Shown here piece after piece: positions 12,401 to 24,301 of a DNA stretch of 64,000 nucleotides (position 1 is the stretch's first letter; each line of letters begins with the position of its first letter). This stretch comes from Apostichopus japonicus (Eukaryota; Echinodermata; Holothuroidea; Aspidochirotida; Stichopodidae). Location of the stretch: the NCBI RefSeq assembly GCF_037975245.1, contig NC_092572.1, forward strand, positions 24,771,989 to 24,835,988, read 5' to 3'. Both the position numbers and the translations under genes were made by a program. Under the pieces are notes generated by a model that saw only the letters and a list, made by a program, of their open reading frames with translations, searched no databases and was not told the origin of the DNA.

Positions 12401-15400
12401 CCTTGTTTATTGAATGTATTAAGACAATCGGGCTTCCATAAAGAACCCTTTTCAGAATATTTACTAACATCTCTTTTAGCTAATTAGCCAGCTGGACTAG
12501 CCAATCAATATTTAGAATAAACAAGTAAAATCCGAGGATTATAGGTTTTAATCAATGAGTCAAACCACGTCAAAGCAATTACATCAATGGAGTTTTATAG
12601 ATCGAATAGTCAAGTACAACAACAATATAAAAACAAAACGTACAAAAGAAAACAGAGTGATAAAATTGAAGTGTGACAACTTTATGTGGTAAATACCACC
12701 ACGACTCTGTGTCTGGACGATAAATTAGTGTGGAACCGAGTTAATTGCAATCAATTAATATTTACGTTATTAAGACAATTTCAATCTGCATTTGAGTAAT
12801 TCTCTTTAGATTTGGTAACATTTTAGAACAATAGTAACATGGTGCATTAAAGGCAGGAGTCTAGCTTATTTGGAAAAGTATATTCATCCAATACATATAT
12901 TGTCTTTTTGACATACCTCGGATACCTCTGATTCCCCGGAGGAATCAGTTTCCGCATCGGATTCTGACTCATCTGAAGGGTTATATTGCTCTACCTTGCC
13001 TGAATGTTTTGATAAACAAAATAATGAACGCATTTAAAACTGATGGAAGAATTCATTTTCCATGACTAATATTATGTAAGACGCTTAATGCTCTTAAAAC
13101 GAATATTATACCTCACTACATTGATACTTTATATTAACTACAAATATTACATTGATGAAACGTAATTATTTAAGCTGATTTATAAGATACGATATGTTCA
13201 GGAAACAGTCAGCTTTCGTAGTGGGGAGGAGGAAAATTCAACCTTCGTTCTCATTTTTACGATTGAACAAATTTAAGTTTAATGTGGTGTTGTTCACAAG
13301 ATTTAAAAATAGAGATATGTATATGTATGTGTGAGGGTGGGGTAAGGAATGTGGGGTTTGGGCATACTAATTCCATAGTACGGTCATGATAGAGAGTGCC
13401 ATCCAACCGATCTAGGATTTCATAAATTCTAGGAGATTTTTAGGACGTCTGATAAAAACTAGGCGCCATATGGTGTATTCTGAGATATATTTATTGTTAT
13501 GTTTCCTCTCCCATTTTTGTCTTCTCCGTTTCATCCCTGACACTTTCAATTTGCTCACCCCCTGTGCCTCCCCGCTCTACTGGTTCCCAAATAGTTACCT
13601 TTTTCGTTTGCCCTTTGACGTTGCGAGAACCCGCTTGCTGATGTAATGGATGATGGCAGCTGCGGATGGGAATACCATAATAATAATAACCACATCTGGG
13701 AAATCTTTAGACAAAATAAACAGTCTCCAGCTTTTTTAAACTTAAAAATATGGTTTTAACAGAAATGAAGTAAAGTTAATGACTACAGTTTTTAATATGG
13801 TTCATTTGTTCATTCAAATGTTATTGGATTGTGTGTTCGAAATATGAGGATAGTTCCAATAAAAGTTTAGTTTACCCCGGAATCAGAAGAAGCTTCTGAT
13901 CGTGAGGATGATCGTTTTGATGAATCTTGATACAAAACACTCGGTGCAGACTTCCGTGTTTGACGAGTTTCAACCGAACTTGCTAAATAATTGTGAAAAT
14001 TGAGAACATTATTGCAAATTCATGGAACATTCTCAACACATCTGTTTACCGTAGTTTATATCACACGTGCTTATACATCAGAAACATATCGATGACTTGA
14101 TAGCTTAAATTCCTAGACATTTTCTATTGTTTGATACTTTTGTAATTTTATGTTTCAAAAGAATTACTTTATCAAAAGAAATACATTATGCAATTAGGAA
14201 TTACATATATTGGTCATTTTAGTAAGGTTGTTAGCCATTTACATACCTATGAAAGAGTAACTGGTTATTGTCACTATTGAGCAGAACCTTGTTTTGTAGA
14301 GGTTCAAATTACAATCAACATTTCGGAATGTGCGACATAATATACTTTACTAGTACGTGATCGTATAAAGAGTTACCAGTCAGAGCTGTGTTTTATTGGT
14401 ATCGCAATGTAAATATTTTTATCAATTTCTACGTTTAGTTAATTGAACCACGTAGGCCTATCTCTTTTTTTATGCATGCACAATGCTTAAAAAAATTGTG
14501 AAAGTGAAAATTAATAACAACGAAAACATATATGAAATGTAACGGAAGAGAAACTTAGAATGACCATTACCTGAATGCGCACTCGTCTTTTTCTTGCTCT
14601 GAAGATGAATATAAACAGTGAAATGTCTCATACCATGAAAAGACAAAGTAACACGCTTGCGATTTGAAACTAAATAGTACGATTTATTATATACACTAGT
14701 CAGTTTCACTTGTATATCGAATTTTTCATATTTCCCATTTTTTCAAGATGTCTTTAGACTATATTCATCTTTAATGGATTTCCTGTTGCATATTGATCAC
14801 TTTAGAATGTTGTACTCACTGATTAATTTTTTACAGATTGTATTTTGTGACTTGATCATATTACACTCACCTTGTCTGATGCGTCACTAACACGTCGGGT
14901 GATTTGTAACTGGTTCTGAAAGAACTTGATGGTCTTCTTTTGAGATTTTACCTCCTTTTTCAGATCTGTAAGGAGTTGTTTCTCCTGCAAAAATGCAATT
15001 GTACATTGGTTCATTTATCATAAAGTCGACTAATAAACCTGCGCTGTGGCAGAGTGGATTGAGGCGGTGGCATTTCAACCAATGAGGCTTAGCAAACAGG
15101 AGTTTTGGGGTTCCATCCCCGGCCGGGTCATAGAAAGGTGGATTTTTTATCCAAGAGAAATCTACACTTTTCCCATCTGAAATGACTTTCTAAATTGAAA
15201 AGATTCCGAATTTTAGTTTAAATGTTGAATTGGAAGCCACCCGACAGTTCTAATTCATAATCCCCAAACGGGCTTCTCCCACATTCATCGTATAAATAAC
15301 TGCCTGATTATTATTCCACACTGAAATAAGAATAAGTTAGCGACCAATGAAGAAGAGTGAAGTGGCCTTTTAAGGAAGAGTAAGACAGTTTAAATGTCCA

Positions 15401-18400
15401 CAAATTAAGCATCTCGCAGTTACCAAGTTTGAAAATAATCACAGGCAGCTAATTCTAAGATAATGCGGGTGATTTATTGCTCGGGGAAAATAAACTAGCT
15501 ACCAGCTACTACGGGAACCTTTCATGGAAACTCAAACGGTAATGCCATGAAATTTGAATTTCCTAACTGACTGTACATAATTTTTGTCTACCACATTTTT
15601 AATATTTTTCTTCGAGCGAGGAAACCAAAACTGATTTCATTTTAAGAGAAGTTATTTTATGCAATTTCCAGTGTTGGGAAGGTACTGCCTGTAATCACAT
15701 TGCTTCATATGCCTAACCTAATCGATTCTACGTACCTTTTTCCTTTCTTCCTCAATCGCTTGGTTTCTTAGCTGTTGTTGGTTGAATTGTAATAGGAACG
15801 AATCGTCTGTTAATAGATAAAAACGAATTTACGGTTGCATTCAAACGGTAAATTTCAACCTTTACTTCACTGAAGCAATAAGACTTTTCTCATCCAAACC
15901 TATATAAAGTTGCTATGACGTTATTTGTCTCTATTCATTCGACCGAACACGAGTGAAGCTAAATTTTGTTTAATAGACTAGAAAGCCATCAATTTATAGT
16001 AGAGATGCAGACCATTCTTATTGGCTTTACATAAGACCAAAAGAAAAATTTGCAAAGGTTAGCGCACATATTGTCAATCTCACGCTAGCCAATACAAAGC
16101 ATATCCTATTATGACAATTACTTTGGTAATAACTCATTATCTTTCTATGACACAGCATTGTAATTTCATTCAGACTAGTATTGACATTCAATATTTCATG
16201 ATACCTCATCGGCTCTTAGATGCTCACACATATGGACAAGTAATTGAAATCAAAAGAGAGAGTAAGGTTAACTCTCGAATCGAAAGTGCTAACAAACTTT
16301 GATACATTTAATTGTATTATTACGTCGAACGGAGTAGGATTGATTAAATATCAACACTAAACTATAAGACCATTGGTAATTCAACTTACATTCCAATAGA
16401 ATGTCCTCGTGCATTTCAAAGAGAGTTTTCAATCGCTCTTTTGTAGTCATCGCTGTATCTCCGCGTTTTGATGCTTCACTTAATGACCTTTCCACCGGGA
16501 GTTCACTGATGACGAATGCTTTACGTTCTCTTGTTCTAAGTGACGTAAGGAGCACTTTCTGAAATGTAACCAGTTTGATGATCCGATCCTGAGGATTATA
16601 ATTAGAACAGGGTAAAAACGCAGAATTGTTATAAATCATCATTGTCTTTCGACAATGATGTCATGATGTGGGAAGTTTGTATTCTACAGTCGACTGACGT
16701 TAGCAAACATATGTCAAACCTCTTTCTCTGCGAAAGTATATGATGCATCATTTGTAGGACGTCATCTCTACTCATCTTCTACTCTCATTTTGAAATCGGC
16801 TTCTATGCATCACAAAATCACAAAAACACAAAAAGTTCTTCACGAAAAAAAAAACAGGTTTTCGGATGTCGATTTAAAGTATTCTCTTTCCCTGTAAGTA
16901 ATAACTATTTGGTGAACTGTTTTGTTTTTAGTAGCAGTACGTCCCACATTATATGAACTTTCGGAGAAGCATGTAATCATGTCGTAGACATGAACAACTG
17001 TTGCAACTTGCTGCAACTGAAGACGATCTGGTTAACTTAGGGGGATTGTTTGCCCTGGAAGATTCGATATATCAGCATTTCTAGAGTACGATAACGTAAA
17101 CAGCATTATTATGTGCGCAATACCCCAACTTAGCCCCGCTACAGTATAAATACTTACGTTTTATAACAATATTTTTATTTTTACATCGATAACTTAGTCA
17201 TTACATATTCATTTCGATGACTTTTGGTTTACACTGAACTTGATGAATTAGCTACTTACCATATCAAATAATGATACAACATTTCTTTTGTTGTCGGCAG
17301 CGATGAGTATGTGATCTGGTGTGATCCTGATTTTCCATGATTGTAGGAATGTCACTGCGTGTAAACAGCAACCGTCCACATTTGAATAGATTTGAAGTTG
17401 CGTTTTGTCCCATAAAACGAATACTAAATTAAGTACAGAATGAACTGTTATGCTGTTAGCCATGGTGACAACACTCAGAGAATTCTCGAATGTGAGCACC
17501 TTTCTGCCTCTTGTAATATCGAGTGACATAGCTTGACCGGATACAGCCAACGTGACGAACATCTTATCCGTGACAACTACCATGTCCGATATGGATTCCT
17601 TGGCATCTACGTCTCTTAGTAATATCTCTCCTTTTTTACGAAAATCAAGACCCAAAATAATGACTTTGTTGGACGAAGCTGCAGACAAGAATATCTCATC
17701 ATCTCTAACAAAAACATTAGAAGGTTGTATTTCCAATCTGACAGATTGCTGTAAACTATTAGTATTCAAATCATAACTTTCAATTTGATTCTTGAATACG
17801 ACAACAACTTCAGATTTAGTCTTTGACTTGATAAGTGAAACTAAATAGCGACCAGTTTCTTGCCGATGAGGAGTTATCGATATTCTATCGCCACGACCGG
17901 CCCTCCCTTTAACACTACCATAGACGAATATCGACGTTTTCATTAAATCTTTATAGTATGCCGATAGTACCACTGTCCCTGACGAAGATGGTTCGGTATT
18001 GATATCGTTGATCTGCCATTTGTCTCGGTTGGAATCGTCCGAAATGGATGTTAAACTGTAAACAACAAGATATTTAAAAAAAAGGAAATTTAACATAGCC
18101 ATGTGCATCATTACTTACATTTCTATCGATATTTAGGTATGCATATTGTGACAAGAAAACCAAAATTTTAACGTTGCAGAAAGAATGTTGGTCTCTTTTG
18201 ACGAACAGAATATATGTCTCAAAGTGTAACATGCGCTATAAATCAAGTTAATTTTCCATATGTTTGGTCTGTACTCATCATATGTGATATTTTACACCAA
18301 GGTTCTCTTAATGTAAAAGTTTTTCAAAGGATCCAGTCAAATAATCCCGCCACGCCATTAATATTCTTCCTAAATAAATAGAGAGCCTGGGTTGGTGACA

Positions 18401-18567
18401 GCGATGGGACGAGTGTTGTTCAATAGCGTACTTCTTACATATCGTGTTCAACAGTAGGGGAATATATTTCCTTGCCATTCAGCTACACCTTATTTGTTTG
18501 AGCTTAATGATAAAATTATAAAACATGTTAAAACTTACCGTGTAGGAGTAAGACGTTCTTCTGCCAT
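8987..18567 (-). CDS. Beta-propeller / Ser-acidic linker / ZU5 / UPA protein (about 830 aa, 15 exons)
   Basis: Exons: 18567-18539, 18055-17260, 16558-16390, 15806-15736, 14984-14871, 14598-14571, 13982-13876, 12994-12917, 11940-11889, 11602-11535, 11296-11176, 10761-10441, 10126-9900, 9448-9305, 9154-8987. All phases agree and the sum is 2493 nt. Residues 1-275 form WD40/NHL-like propeller repeats (ISDMVVVTDKMFVTL, NLVFVLWDKTQLQIYS). Residues 276-393 are charged, helical and partly coiled-coil. Residues 394-544 are a Ser/acidic linker (DESESDAETDSSGESEVSE). A ZU5 domain follows (VKLEIPPNALTESYPIEM), then UPA. There is no signal peptide or membrane helix, so it is probably cytosolic. ZU5-UPA occurs in UNC5, ankyrins, PIDD and FIIND proteins. 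No Death or CARD domain follows here. The paralogue at 38619-51778 shares exon plan and sequence. Role in signalling is inference. Confidence 0.85.
9900..10126 (-). CDS. ZU5-UPA junction exon of the first propeller gene
   Basis: A 227-nt exon, exactly the size of its counterpart at 40054-40280. It carries the segment VIFLRSFCWVTYRVDD and then VYTAGKP and LEVGYYPDLPG. The F-C-W position lines up by eye with the autoproteolytic F-S bond region of PIDD and FIIND proteins, with Cys in place of the nucleophilic Ser and no preceding His. Whether it cleaves is unknown. Confidence 0.78.
10441..10761 (-). CDS. ZU5 domain exon of the first propeller gene
   Basis: A 107-codon exon in phase 1-1. It shows the ZU5 hallmarks: a Gly-rich start (VDGENMRIHGTNVKLEIPP), the conserved I-P-P-N-A-L block, SSLTVELLPNKLQF, and P-V-x-L-x-L-P-H-C near the end. 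The paralogous exon 41350-41021 gives DISLDVPQDALSEDCQIH and VELSPNNLQFNTAVKLTLPH. Confidence 0.85.
15040..15310 (+). mobile_element. tRNA-derived SINE
   Basis: The head has an A-box-like GTGGCAGAGTGGATTGAGG and a B-box-like GGGTTCCATCCC, followed by GGCCGGGTCATAG. The body (TTATCCAAGAGAAATCTACA, TTTTCCCATCTGAAA, GAATTGGAAGCCACCC) is shared with the reverse-oriented copy at 741-930. It lies in an intron of the propeller-ZU5 gene, antisense to it. Confidence 0.65.
17260..18055 (-). CDS. Propeller exon of the first propeller-ZU5 gene
   Basis: A 796-nt exon, from phase 2 to phase 0, encoding about 265 residues of irregular beta-propeller blades. Recurring units have a hydrophobic-strand, turn, hydrophobic-strand pattern (EVVVVFKNQIESYDLN, DEIFLSAASSNKVIILGLD, HILIAADNKRNVVSLFD). 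It aligns with 50566-51355 (790 nt) and 22912-23743. The blades are too diverged for me to say WD40 rather than NHL. Confidence 0.75.
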
Positions 18568-18829
18568 TTTCTTGTAAAAGTCTAGCGTCTGACATTCAGT
18601 GGATGTAAACACTTGGATACATCAAATAATGTCTTCTTTTTGGCAATCAGAGAATCTTTCAAAAAGAAGTACATAAAAAATCATAGAAGTTATAAAGATT
18701 TATCATTAATATCGATAACATAAATGGTAAAGATACCATTATAACATACCTGAATTATATACTTGGGTGTCAAAATAAAGCAAAAACTATTAGCAAACTG
18801 ACTATTCACTAAAGAGCCATTTGTAAGAG

Positions 18830-19525
18830 AATATGTAAAAGTAAGTAGGCCTGACGTTTCGGTCCTAGCAGGATCTGCTTCAGAGGCTAAATGACAAGTT
18901 ACAGAAACTCCGAGGGACAAATAATCACACAGAACACAGATAGGTTAATGAGCAGGGTAGACACAAAAGAGACTGATGTCAGAAGATTATTAGACAAACC
19001 AGGGAGAGGAGAAAGAACCAAAAAAAGTGAAGAGAAGAGGTAGGAACCAAAGGTAGCTTGTCGTTGCAATCTCTTCCCTTTTTGACCTTGACTGCCAATG
19101 TAGATGATCTGGACAGAGAGCGGAGTCTCTGCATGGCTTCAGTCTCCCTTTTGGCACTATGGCCCCTGGCAATACAGTTTTTTTTAAAGCATCTGTATAG
19201 CGAACGAAAGAGGAATTGTTAGAGCAAATACAACGAAGGCGAAGCGATTGACTGTAGGCAATTCCAGACTTGCAGTGGCGGGGATGGCAGCTATAACAAT
19301 ATAGATACTGGTGTATGTGTGTCTGTGGGCTTGTTGTATAAGTCAGTGGAGCCAAATCGTGTTCCTTGCGAACAGTCACATCGAGGAAGTTAACCCGCTG
19401 GTGAGAGTAATCAGAGGTGAAATTAATGGTGCTATGGAAGGAATTGATTTGATGGATGAAGGTAAGCAGTACTTCGAGATGCATCGTCTGCAGCCACCAC
19501 ACTGTTGAATCCAATTCCATCACCA
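18830..19525 (-). mobile_element. Penelope-like element fragment (reverse transcriptase C-terminal remnant)
   Basis: The minus frame carries the signature found just after the reverse transcriptase core of Penelope-like elements (HPRHCKSGIAYSQSLRLR, then CICSNNSSFVRY). Upstream is a VNFLDVTVRKEHDLAPLTY block, matching the NFLDV motif of that family. Downstream, at 18848-18887, is the hammerhead-like terminal motif. The GIY-YIG endonuclease region was not found, so the copy is incomplete. Confidence 0.75.
18848..18887 (-). ncRNA. Hammerhead-like ribozyme motif in Penelope terminal repeat
   Basis: The minus strand reads GCCT, CTGAAGCA, a hairpin GATCC-TGCTA-GGACC, GAAAC, GTC, AGGC. GCCT/AGGC can form stem I and the GATCC-type hairpin stem II. 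GAA plus the minimal A-C/G-U and GTC fit a type I minimal hammerhead. There is one extra base before stem II, a stem II mismatch, and C where the core A is expected, so activity is doubtful. Confidence 0.5.
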
Positions 19526-20089
19526 GTCACAGCACCCAACTCACACACAATACCAAGGGTCACATCACTTGTACAACTTTTAATGTCATCTATCTTATAT
19601 CTTGTAGAGTTTGCTGCATCCAGCATCTTGGTTAAACCAAAACCACACTCAAAAGCGGTTCTATGGTTACAGATCCACAGTCAATACCATGAAGACTGAG
19701 AGAACACTCTAACCTTCCCAAGGGTACAATTATCGACATTTCCCTACATAATCCTAAGGTAGTCCTCCTGACCTCAGTAGTACGACTCAGCAGTCATAGA
19801 CTGTGGATGCAACACCTTCGCACCATTCAACTTCACGGGTTTAACATTCAGGAAGGACATGACTTACCTATCTTCTGCTCCCCCTCCCTCAGTTTCCCAT
19901 TGTTCCCCTCTTCTACCCCTACTCCTAGCTCTCTTCCTTTCTGCCTGTGGCCTTTATTCCATACCTTCCCCTTCGATCATCTGTGTCCCTCTACAATGTA
20001 TATCCTACATATATTCTTCCCCCTGTTGGTTTCTTGCTTCTCTCCATTCCTTGTCTACTTATCCTCTCAAATCAATCTCGTTTGTGTTC
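19526..20089. mobile_element. Composite repeat region between inverted Penelope-like ends
   Basis: This holds pyrimidine-rich DNA (19880-20080) and no gene. It lies between two inverted copies of the same terminal sequence, so it is probably the remains of one or more Penelope-like insertions. Open frames here are low-complexity Ser/Pro/Leu translations. Confidence 0.45.
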
Positions 20090-20230
20090 ATCCTGCTCAT
20101 TAACCTATCTGTGTTCGTTCTGTGCTTGTATTTGTCCCTCGTAGTTTATGTTACTTGTCATTTAGCCTCTGAAGCAGATACTGCTAGGATCGAAACGTCA
20201 GGCTCACTTACTTTTACACATTTATTGTTA
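20090..20230 (+). mobile_element. Penelope-like terminal repeat, plus orientation, with hammerhead-like motif (20165-20203)
   Basis: This is an inverted copy of 18841-18965 (shared GCTCATTAACCTATCTGTGT, then TTGTCATTTAGCCTCTGAAG). The motif at 20165-20203 keeps GCCT/AGGC and GAAACGTC but stem II is damaged (GATAC against GGATC). With the minus copy it forms an inverted repeat of about 125 bp with an internal spacing of about 1.1 kb. Confidence 0.6.
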
Positions 20231-22806
20231 ATTAGTATGAGGCTTACATTAAATATACTGCTTATTGCTACTGTAGGCTCAAAGTTTATATCAGAACTAT
20301 TGCGATGATGAATTTGCGTGTTAAAGATATTACATACCAATTGGACGAATGATCTCTCTAAAAAAAACCTTCTAATACTGCTATAATATACATAATATTT
20401 TTTAAGATAAGTAAACATATGAGAGGTGAACATTAAAATGCACTCACGTGTGTTTCTTCGAATAAATTCATATGCTGCCCTGCAACAGTGTATACCATAT
20501 ACCTTATAGCGGCTAATGTTTGCTACAGTTTAACCATTCATAGGTGTATATAAGCCGTATACCCTAATAACATTTTAAGTCGGTATGGTGCAAAGAGAAG
20601 TCATTGTCACACTTGTGTAAATTTATTTAAAGTTCAAAGTATCTGCACTTAAGATAACATATTTAACAATGTCAATAGTGTGAATCGCTATGCAACAAAG
20701 GGATGATGAATATTCAATAACTCATAAGACATTGGCATTAACATATGTACTTGGGCCAAAGTTGAAAAGTGTTTAGCTGACTGAGGATTGCCCATTACCC
20801 ACTGCATTTATATTTGGGGAACGTGTGTTTATTTATATAATGGTCGTACCGCATGTAAGGGTAATTGCCTATTTTAGTTCATACGTGCGGGGGGGGGGGG
20901 GGGTTGTTACAGAAAGTTATCGGTACGTGTCATACATTGCAAACCATAGTTTAAATCACAGAATAGTTGTTTAATTTGGCAAAAAAAGTAGGAAAATGAT
21001 TGCAAAATAACCAAAGTCAAACACAGTAATTCAGGGACTCACAATTCGGTAAAAGTTGTTGAAAAATTCGGGCAGCATCCGGGCAGTTACTTTTGGCTGT
21101 TATCTTTCTTCGAACAACATTGTGCACAGACCCACCAGAATAGCCCTGTTTAAATATACTTAGCTAGTGTCCTTCGTAGTAACATAATTCTATCTCAATT
21201 ATTGCATTATAGCACTATTGACTGCAGCCATGCAGAGGTGGGCCTTTTAGTAATTAGACAAGGAAATTTCGGATATTATTATTCGAATGTAGAACACCTT
21301 TACAAACAGTTGCATACTAAGCTGGAGTAGGAGGGCGGTCCGACCGGGCACCAGTAAGGGATATGACGTTATGCCACGGCCCAAAATATAAAGAGAAAAA
21401 TAGAAAATAAATATAAATGAGAATTCCTAACCATTCTATAAGTTCAAAGCTTTGCCATCAATTTTGCACCGTTTTGCATCTAAACCAACTAACTTTAACT
21501 TAAATTCTCAAAGGGGAAGAGGAAACCCTTCCCTTAGACCCCTGCCTCATGACGGTATGCCCAGCAAGTGGTGACAAAGGAAAAATACGTCCCGGGTGCT
21601 AACTATTAAATGTGTGCTACTGCTTACAAATGCCACTTTCTATAATATCATCCCCATAACCGATATCAGCGTGTTTCATGCGGCTCACGTATTAAGTTTC
21701 GAAATTTCGGAGAAGGTTTCAAACTTCGGCCAAAAACTTTCTGCCTCAACCACCCTCCCTAAATTGGGACTATTTCGTACGCCTATGGTACCAAAAAGAT
21801 ATAACAAAGTCGTGTTCCTTGCCTCTACTTTTTGAGCCCCGTAAGTGTGTCGTCGTTTTTGACACCATTTTTCAACTTTTACAAATAACATATATACTGA
21901 GTGTTATAGATGTACAAGTGTCACCTGAACTTACAAATGTTACATCCCATTCAATTCAAATACTCATGCAAGACATTTAATATGAGTAATGATTTTTAAC
22001 ACATGGATGACTGTGACTTGACTTTTTGCCATATTTAATAGTGGAAACCAGATTTGGTAAGATTTGGTCCAGGCGTCACAGCCTTGTATTCTTTTCTAAA
22101 ATCGATCATTACAATTCAAAAATAAATGGCACGGGGGAGACACTATACAAACGCAGAATAATTTGCAATTGGCATCATAAATTCGAAAGAGTGTAAATTA
22201 CACAAAAAAACATGTTTCCGTGCTCTGACTTTATTTCTTGAATGTCTTACGTTCGAGGAAACGAGAGAAAGTTATGGAGCTAAAATAATAATGTTTAACA
22301 ATTTTCTCTTATTATTTCATTAAACAAGAATTGTGATTTTCAATAATATTCCGTCAGTTAGACAAGTAGCCATCATGTGTTAATAACTCACGTGAAATTA
22401 CGAAGTATAACGACCAATGATGTACGGTACATTGTAACTGTATTATTTTGAGTATAGTTTTACATGTTTGACGACAGCTAGTTGTCTGTAACCTTATGTG
22501 GGAAAGTGATTCAAAGAGAAGATGACAAGTTAATGTCTTTCCTAGGTAAGAACACACTTAGAAATACTAAACAAATGTCCCCTGACGCTAACTGTGAGCA
22601 GGAACGCCCAAAAAGTTAGCTCAGAATCACCTTATATGTACAGCAATATGTTTTTTTTCTTTTAATGAAAGGCTAATTTGTTTTAGCACATAATACTCTT
22701 ATAAGAACGTCGTGTGTATCTTGAAAGTGCATGGATTAATATTCATCCCTTATTTTGTATGTTGTTTGTTCAAATAGAGCCTTGCAGCCCTTTCTGATTA
22801 AATTTC
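20231..22806. other. Intergenic region, no gene recognised
   Basis: About 2.5 kb of AT-rich sequence. Only a G-run at 20889-20903 and a GC-richer island at 21340-21840 stand out. The island may be another interspersed repeat. Its open frames show no known domain. Confidence 0.4.
20889..20903 (+). repeat. Homopolymer G run (15 G)
   Basis: Fifteen consecutive G residues in otherwise AT-rich DNA. Such tracts are prone to slippage and may form quadruplex structures. Confidence 0.85.
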
Positions 22807-22812
22807 TTTATT
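22807..22812 (-). promoter_or_regulatory. Polyadenylation signal AATAAA
   Basis: TTTATT on the plus strand, 100 nt beyond the stop codon of the small propeller gene. It supports that gene ending independently without ZU5-UPA exons. Confidence 0.45.
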
Positions 22813-22911
22813 ATTTTTACACAAATGTAAATATTCATTCAGGAATATCTCAAAGAGAACGATAGCAGTAAGTTAGCATAGATCATGTTATCAGAAATTA
22901 GCTACATCAGT

Positions 22912-24301
22912 TCAACAAGAGATAGTTTTATCACTCTTTGACTTTCTTCTAATTGCCTTTGCGCTATTTGGGTTGTAAAAGTTTATATCGCCATCCATTC
23001 TGCCGATTGTGAGTAACATAGACTCTAGATTTATTTTTATTCTGTGCGAATTATCTACATAGAAAGAGAACAATAACCGATTGTTTCCCAGTGAGTGTAC
23101 CAGGATGTGTTCTTTACCCCACAAAATAAATAGTTGATCTAGTTGCTTACTAACAGTTATACTCATCGGTGCCAACTCTGGCCTAGTCAAATTGTTATAT
23201 TTACATCGCAGGAATCCATGATCGTTATACTGAAGGGCTTTATTTTTCAAAGTGGTGCACACAAAAATTTTATTAGGATCAACGATGGCTGTTATTTCGA
23301 AGGGCCAGTCGCCATCCATGCCCTCCAAAAATATTGTCTTTATGTTCTTTAACTTTAAGTCAAAAACGTCTACCTTCCTGGACTGAAAAAATGCAATCAA
23401 AATATGTTCTTCCCTTGACGCCATACAAGTTACCTCTCCATTGAGTGCTGCAGCGTCAAGTGGCATTTTCATTTCGTATTTATACAGTTGTAATGTACGA
23501 TCTGAGCAAGTAGCTATCAACTGAGCTTTTTCCAAAAAGCAGAGGAATCTTGGCCACATTATTCGGTCAGTCGGTTCGTATATTTCTTTGCTTGCTAATG
23601 GTTCCAATCCTGAAAACAGATCAATAAATGTTACATTCATCCTGTCGTTGTATCCACATACGGCTATTTTATCGGACGCGTCCAGCATGAAATGAGACGT
23701 ACGCCATCCATGAATTTCTGGTCGATATCTCCCAACCTTTATCCTGCATGGAGAAAATGTCTAGACTGATTGAACTATTGGTTTGTGATTCAGTACTCAT
23801 GTTTGGTTACTCCATTTCCTTACCAGTCACACACATGTAACAACGTTTAGAGTCACTTAAACACAACAAAGTATGTACTGACACGAGAAACCCAGTGTTG
23901 AAAAACAAATTGTTGAACGGTATACAACGTTGGCTGCAACTAGTGTAATCTACTTGAAAGAAGGGAATGGTCATATAGGCTAGGTGTTGAACTTTGCTTT
24001 AAGAGACAAAGGACTTTATTGTTTTTTATGTATCCAAATGACACAAATGCAAAGTTCGTTTGTTCACGGATACATGATTTGCTAAATCAACTTATGTAAC
24101 ATTTTAAGGTCTTAATAATTCATACATTGAACTTATACGTTAGATATGATTTCACAGTCTTGCTCCCGTTCGAACTTTGAAGATTCTTTACGTTGACCGA
24201 TATTAAGCATCGACTAGTGTAAGACAAATAATACAAATTTTCGCCCGTGCTACCCGAAAAAGTACTTACTTATTCACTGGCTTAAGTTTCTTTGTAGTCA
24301 T
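22912..24301 (-). CDS. Stand-alone propeller protein, paralogue of the N-termini of the two ZU5-UPA proteins (about 287 aa)
   Basis: Two exons: 24301-24270 (MTTKKLKPVNK) and 23743-22912, joined in phase 2. The total of 864 nt includes the stop. The short first exon followed by one large propeller exon is the same plan as 18567/18055 and 51778/51355. Matching blocks include MSITVSKQLDQLFILWGKEH, against SITVHSVLNLVFVLWDKTQ in the larger paralogue. Where the paralogues splice to linker exons, this one reads on (INFYNPNSAKAIRRKSKSD) to a stop. It ends in a basic tail with no coiled coil, ZU5 or UPA. It could be a truncated duplicate that stayed open, or a soluble competitor. No function is assigned. 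Confidence 0.72.

Noticed and set aside
19859-20308. 149-codon plus open frame
   Set aside because: Ser/Pro/Leu-rich translation of a pyrimidine-rich repeat region and Penelope-like end; not a gene.
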